This document shows, in pieces, positions 60,263 through 64,000 of a stretch of 64,000 nucleotides of DNA. The first letter of the stretch is position 1; every line of letters begins with the position of its first letter. The notes under the pieces are model-generated. The model did no database searches, was not told where the DNA came from, and saw nothing but the letters and a program-made list of their open reading frames with translations. Made by a program: the position numbers and the translations under genes. This stretch comes from Cepaea nemoralis (taxonomy: Eukaryota > Mollusca > Gastropoda > Stylommatophora > Helicidae), in the NCBI GenBank assembly GCA_014155875.1, contig JACEFZ010016110.1, positions 1-64,000 on the forward strand. Direction: 5' to 3'.

Positions 60263-60939
60263 GAAGAAGATAGCCAGCACAGCACACTGCTGGCACACAC
60301 TCGTTATAATCCAGTTGCTCACATTGTAACATCCAAGAACGTTCGACACGGCGTACACGGGATGAGGCATCCAGTTGGTGAGGATTCTCATGATGGCTGC
60401 CCGTGTCTGGTGTGTGAGCACGCGTGTATGGGCAGGGTACAGTAGAGGAACCCAGGCAGCCGCTTACACCGACTGAACCACTAGCGCTAGGGGAGACAAC
60501 CATTTCTAATGAGCTTTTCATCACCAGGCAAAGACGTTCTCCGTGCAGGGGAAGGGTGAGCGGAGAGAACACTCATAAACCAGCGCATTTTCTGGCTTCC
60601 TTGAACCCGCGGCAGCAATCCGCGGTTACTGCCCTGGGATGGGACATGGGGCATCGTGTGCTGGCATCAAACGGTCATTGATTTCTATGTATACGTTCGC
60701 ATATTTCAATGTGATCATAATTGTCAACAATCATTGCCATCACAAAAAATCTAATTAATTGCGCACATTTTTAGAACATCTTTCAGCAGGTAAAAACCGT
60801 GTCTCAGCATCGCTGGCCACAGTGAATGGCCTTATTGATGTTCCATAACTCGTGCTGGTTGCTGGCCACGGAGTTGTCGTTATTGCGATCCTGATCAACA
60901 AATATAGGGCCCAGAGCGCCAGAATGGGGTCGCCCTGCC

Positions 60940-61080
60940 GGTGATTGGCTGTAAACCCAGCTATGGGATGTCAATCAAACTACGACACTCTTCAAATGCT
61001 AACCAAACAGGGCCCATGTATTCAGTCTGTGCGTCTGCTCACTGGTCAGCTCACGGTCACGTGACCAGAGACGTCATCGG
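60940..61080 (-). promoter_or_regulatory. Candidate promoter-proximal element cluster
   Basis: On the minus strand, upstream of the putative MAGI first exon, AGCCAATCAC (CCAAT box) lies at 60950-60941. GGTCACGTGACC, a perfect 12-bp palindrome containing an E-box, is at 61055-61066. ATGACGTC, a CRE-like site, is at 61077-61070. The surrounding sequence is not repetitive. There is no TATA box or transcript evidence. The cluster is about 850-980 bp from the ATG, so a 5' untranslated exon would be needed or the start lies closer. Confidence 0.3.
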
Positions 61081-61639
61081 GCCTGATCTATGAATGGGTA
61101 TATTCAAGAAGGGCGGGAGGTTAGACAGTACTGTGTGCCCATTTCTATACACCCTTTAACGAAAACTTATTTGTTCTTTAATTGTTAGCACACAGCTGAC
61201 ATTATGGCAATCCGGGCAACCCATAGGTATTGCGTCTCCCCCAGTAGTCCGTTTACATTTGTTTTCCCCCATATAAAAATCCATATCTCAGCAACCGAGG
61301 GAAAATGATGATATTTAGCATTTAACCTTATCAGTATGTCCACCCAACAAAAACAAATTCTGTTCTGGAGATTGTACAGCATATTTCAATGTTTGTTTAT
61401 ATGCGGTATATAATTTAAGGGTCAGAGATGAAGTGCATATTACGAAATGTATTACACCTTCACACATAAACATCAGCGTTCAATAGTAGATTGCCTCGTG
61501 CTGCACGAGAATGACCTTATGACCAGAACGTCGCGTAGTGGAACAGGAGTGTTAAGAAGTGTCGCCAATATTTCTACCGATAGTGGGTGCTTTCATGAAA
61601 CTTGATTATTTTACAAATCTTACCATTTATAGCTAACAT

Positions 61640-62900
61640 CTTAATGTGTGAATATTGTTGAAAGGGATTGAATGTGACATTGTGTACACTTCAAGGCATC
61701 GCTATGGAGCTGGACACATATTTTTGCCGAGAAGCTGATCGCAGGAAACTGTTTCATACTATTACAAATCCCGAGAAAAGAACAGTGCATGCATTGGGTT
61801 TGAGTAAACGGTAATTTCGTCGATGGGTGCAAGAATCTGGAATGAAACCACCACGCAATAAGCAAACGGTAGGTAGACTGGCAACTGTAGACAGTTTTGA
61901 CATGGATGTCTGAAAGCGAGCTATTATTAACATGATGGATACCAAAGAAACAGTGACTTTAAGAAAACTTATGGTTTGGTTGAGAAAGAACAATGGCATA
62001 GAGCTATTCAAAATAACTTTGTGGAAAATTATAAGGAACTAAGGACTTCACGTTTAGAAAGTACAAGGGAGGTAGAAATATCATTTGCTACCAACCGCAT
62101 TTAGGAGCCATGAGAAGCAGATACCTACGTAAAATAAGAGAAATGCGCAAAGAAAATTATGACATTGTTTATTTGGATGAAATCTGGATCAATGCGCACC
62201 ACACAAGTGAAAAGGAATGGCAATCAGTGGATGGAAAGATAAAGCGATATGTGCCCAGTAGTAAAGGACAGCGTTTGGTCATAGCCAATGCTGGTAGAAC
62301 GCATAATGGCTTACTACAGAATGCTGGACTTGTGTTCGTATCAAAGCATACAGACATTACAGGGATTATCATAATGAGATGAATGGTTATGTATTTAGAG
62401 ATTGGCTCGAGAATACAGTGCTTCCATCCCTTGATAGACCGTCTTGTCTAATCATGGACAATGCATCATATCACAATGTTGTTGCCCAAGAAGACAAAAT
62501 ATCCACGGCATCGAGCACAAAGGAAGAGATAAAGATATGGCTCCGAGGGGAAAACATATCATTTCCAGGAACGTATTTCAAGCTAGAATTGTTGTCCTTT
62601 GTAAAACAGACGCCAAAAAATAGAGCAAGAAATATCAAATCGACAAGTTTATAGAAGAGCATGGCCATAGGTGTTTGAGACTTCCGCCGTACCATTCTCA
62701 TTTAAACCCTATAGAACTTGTGTGGGCTAAAATTAAAGGACAGGTGGCAGCTGACAATACAACATTCAAATTATCTGACGTCAAGATGCTAACTCAGTCC
62801 GCGCTATTAAATATTGATAAAACATCTTGGCCGTTAAGAAGAAAGCCCACTACAGAGACATTAACAACTACGAGTATATTCGTCGTGCAAAACAGGTAAT
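61640..62900 (+). pseudogene. Decayed Tc1/IS630-type DDE transposase
   Basis: An N-terminal helix-turn-helix is readable with interruptions: ALGLSKR, stop, FRRWVQESGMKPP, then LATVDSFDMDV. The catalytic part follows in three shifted frames. The first aspartate is in YDIVYLDEIWINAHHTSEKE (about 62160), with KGQRLVIANAGRTHNGLLQ after it. The second is in SCLIMDNASYHNVV (about 62450). The glutamate is in PYHSHLNPIELVWAKIKG (about 62690-62735). This D..D..E order and the LNPIExxW motif define the IS630/Tc1/mariner superfamily. Frameshifts at about 62380 and 62660 and several stops make it non-functional. Terminal inverted repeats were not found by eye, so element ends are undefined. Confidence 0.82.
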
Positions 62901-63600
62901 TATGTTCCATCTCTGAACAGTAAACAGCAGAGTAGAAAGTCTTTCACAAAGACTCAAAATGGTTCTGTAACCCATTTGCACATGTGAACAAACTACACAG
63001 ACAGCTTAACGGATCCTTAAAAACTGACACATGATGACTAAACTGCGGCACCATCTCTGGGCACTCCATACGCACATTAACGCAGAGATATTTGGAAGCT
63101 TTCACGAACTCCATATAAAAAGCTAAATGCATCCTAGTAACATGAATACTTGTGTACACATTATTAACCAGCAGCTGAAGAAACAAGAAGGAAATGAAAA
63201 ATAAGGTAAGAAATATATTCTTTCTACTTTCCTGTTCATTTCCATTTCGATTTCACATTATTTACCCTATGCCTCTGTAAATTCTCTGTTTTTAAAAAAA
63301 ATACTAATATTACACATTGCACCCACTTCCATACGAATCTGGATATGCCTTTTGTCGTCACCCGAATCAGCGTGCATTGCCGTAAAACAAGTTTGTTAGC
63401 GTGAATTCACTACATTTTCGCCAAAACATCAAAGAAATGTCGCCGCTTTCCACGATTTAAGTTGCCTTTGGACCTATCAAAGACATGTTCATTGGGTGGG
63501 GGTAAATATAAGACGGCAGGACAATTTCCGTAACGGTGCAACAGGCTGTTTTCAAAAAAAAAAAAAAATTGATCGTGCATTAGGGCAATCATTTGTAAAC
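62901..63600. other. Unique AT-rich sequence
   Basis: No gene recognised. It may include the 3' flank of the transposon. An A-run lies at 63555-63568. Confidence 0.55.
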
Positions 63601-63605
63601 GGACT

Positions 63606-64000
63606 ATAAGTGCAAGATTCCAGTAATACGCTAGTTATAAAAACACGGGCTGGTTCGTGTAATACGCTAATTATAAACACGCGGGCTGGTTCCGGAAATA
63701 CGCTGGTTATAAACACATCGGCTGGTACCGGAAATACTCTCATACTGTCATTTAATGCCTATAGTACCTTGCGGTGTAGGACAGTGGGGTCTTGACCCTG
63801 AGGAATTAAGGCCGCATGGCTAGTGCAGTCGCCGCGAACTGTGCAGGTTAGAGTTTTCTTTTTGCCCCCGACAGAAAAATATTCCACCGAAATACGCTAG
63901 TTATAAACACATGGGCTGGTTCCGGTAATACGCTGGTTAAAAACATGTGGATTGGTTCCGGTAATGAGTTGGTTATAAACACATGAGCTGGTTCCGGTAA
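63606..64000. repeat. ~36-bp repeat in two blocks
   Basis: Units of ACGCTGGTTATAAACACATG then GGCTGGTTCCGGTAAT occur at 63606-63740 (about four) and 63885-64000 (about four, running off the window). Between them lies about 145 bp of different sequence containing GGCCGCATGGCTAGTGCAGT, perhaps an insertion. Confidence 0.88.

Noticed and set aside
63741..63885. tRNA-derived SINE between the two 36-bp repeat blocks
   Set aside because: TGGCTAGTGCAGT resembles a pol III A box, but no adequate B box or tail is visible and boundaries cannot be set.

Overview
This is eukaryotic (metazoan) nuclear DNA: spliceosomal exons with GT/AG borders, LINE, mariner/Tc1-type and Helitron-like elements, and no operons. 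The transposon families, including a LINE with a CFDP2-like endonuclease and an interspersed element ending in an AATAAAG + TTGAT tail, suggest a lophotrochozoan, perhaps a gastropod mollusc. That is inference; no species can be named.

One host gene spans the window on the minus strand: a MAGI (membrane-associated guanylate kinase, WW and PDZ domain-containing, inverted) homologue. Six exons can be read, in transcription order: 60097-60016 (putative alternative first coding exon), 44095-44038 and 37007-36946 (together one WW domain), 16508-16401 (linker), 6566-6381 and 3393-2719 (PDZ, linker, second PDZ). Every junction has phase 1 and consensus splice sites, so the six join into one open frame of about 390 codons. 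The gene continues 3' beyond position 1. An upstream part encoding a first WW domain was not found and may lie beyond 64000 or be absent from this isoform. MAGI proteins are cell-junction scaffolds.

The introns are mostly tandem repeats. By a rough hand tally about 38 of 64 kb is minisatellite or microsatellite, including an 8.5-kb array of 28/30/32-bp units (26775-35300), a 4.2-kb 19/33/38-bp array (37020-41265), 29-bp (41385-43195), 39/78-bp (48590-50720) and 27/32-bp (20225-22518) arrays. These give very long open frames, often in several frames at once, which I do not regard as genes.

The most striking observation is at the last MAGI exon. Two arrays flanking it are built from its own splice junctions. 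Downstream are about 19 copies of a 37-bp unit holding the last 26 exon bases plus the GTAAGT donor. Upstream are about 20 copies of a 28-29-bp unit holding the polypyrimidine tract, CAG acceptor and first 15 exon bases. Other arrays begin within about 10-30 bp of three more MAGI splice sites.

Mobile elements: an RNase-H LINE (681-2031, minus) inserted into the donor-derived array; an inverted pair of mariner 3' ends (6648-7397) carrying a LINE-tail insertion; a LINE (7475-11580, minus) split by a Helitron-like element (8333-10396); a CFDP2-type LINE (about 17128-20150, plus) lacking its reverse-transcriptase core; a 5'-truncated LINE (47395-48262, plus); and a decayed Tc1/IS630-type transposase (61640-62900, plus). 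No rRNA, CRISPR array or intact mobile-element gene is visible.
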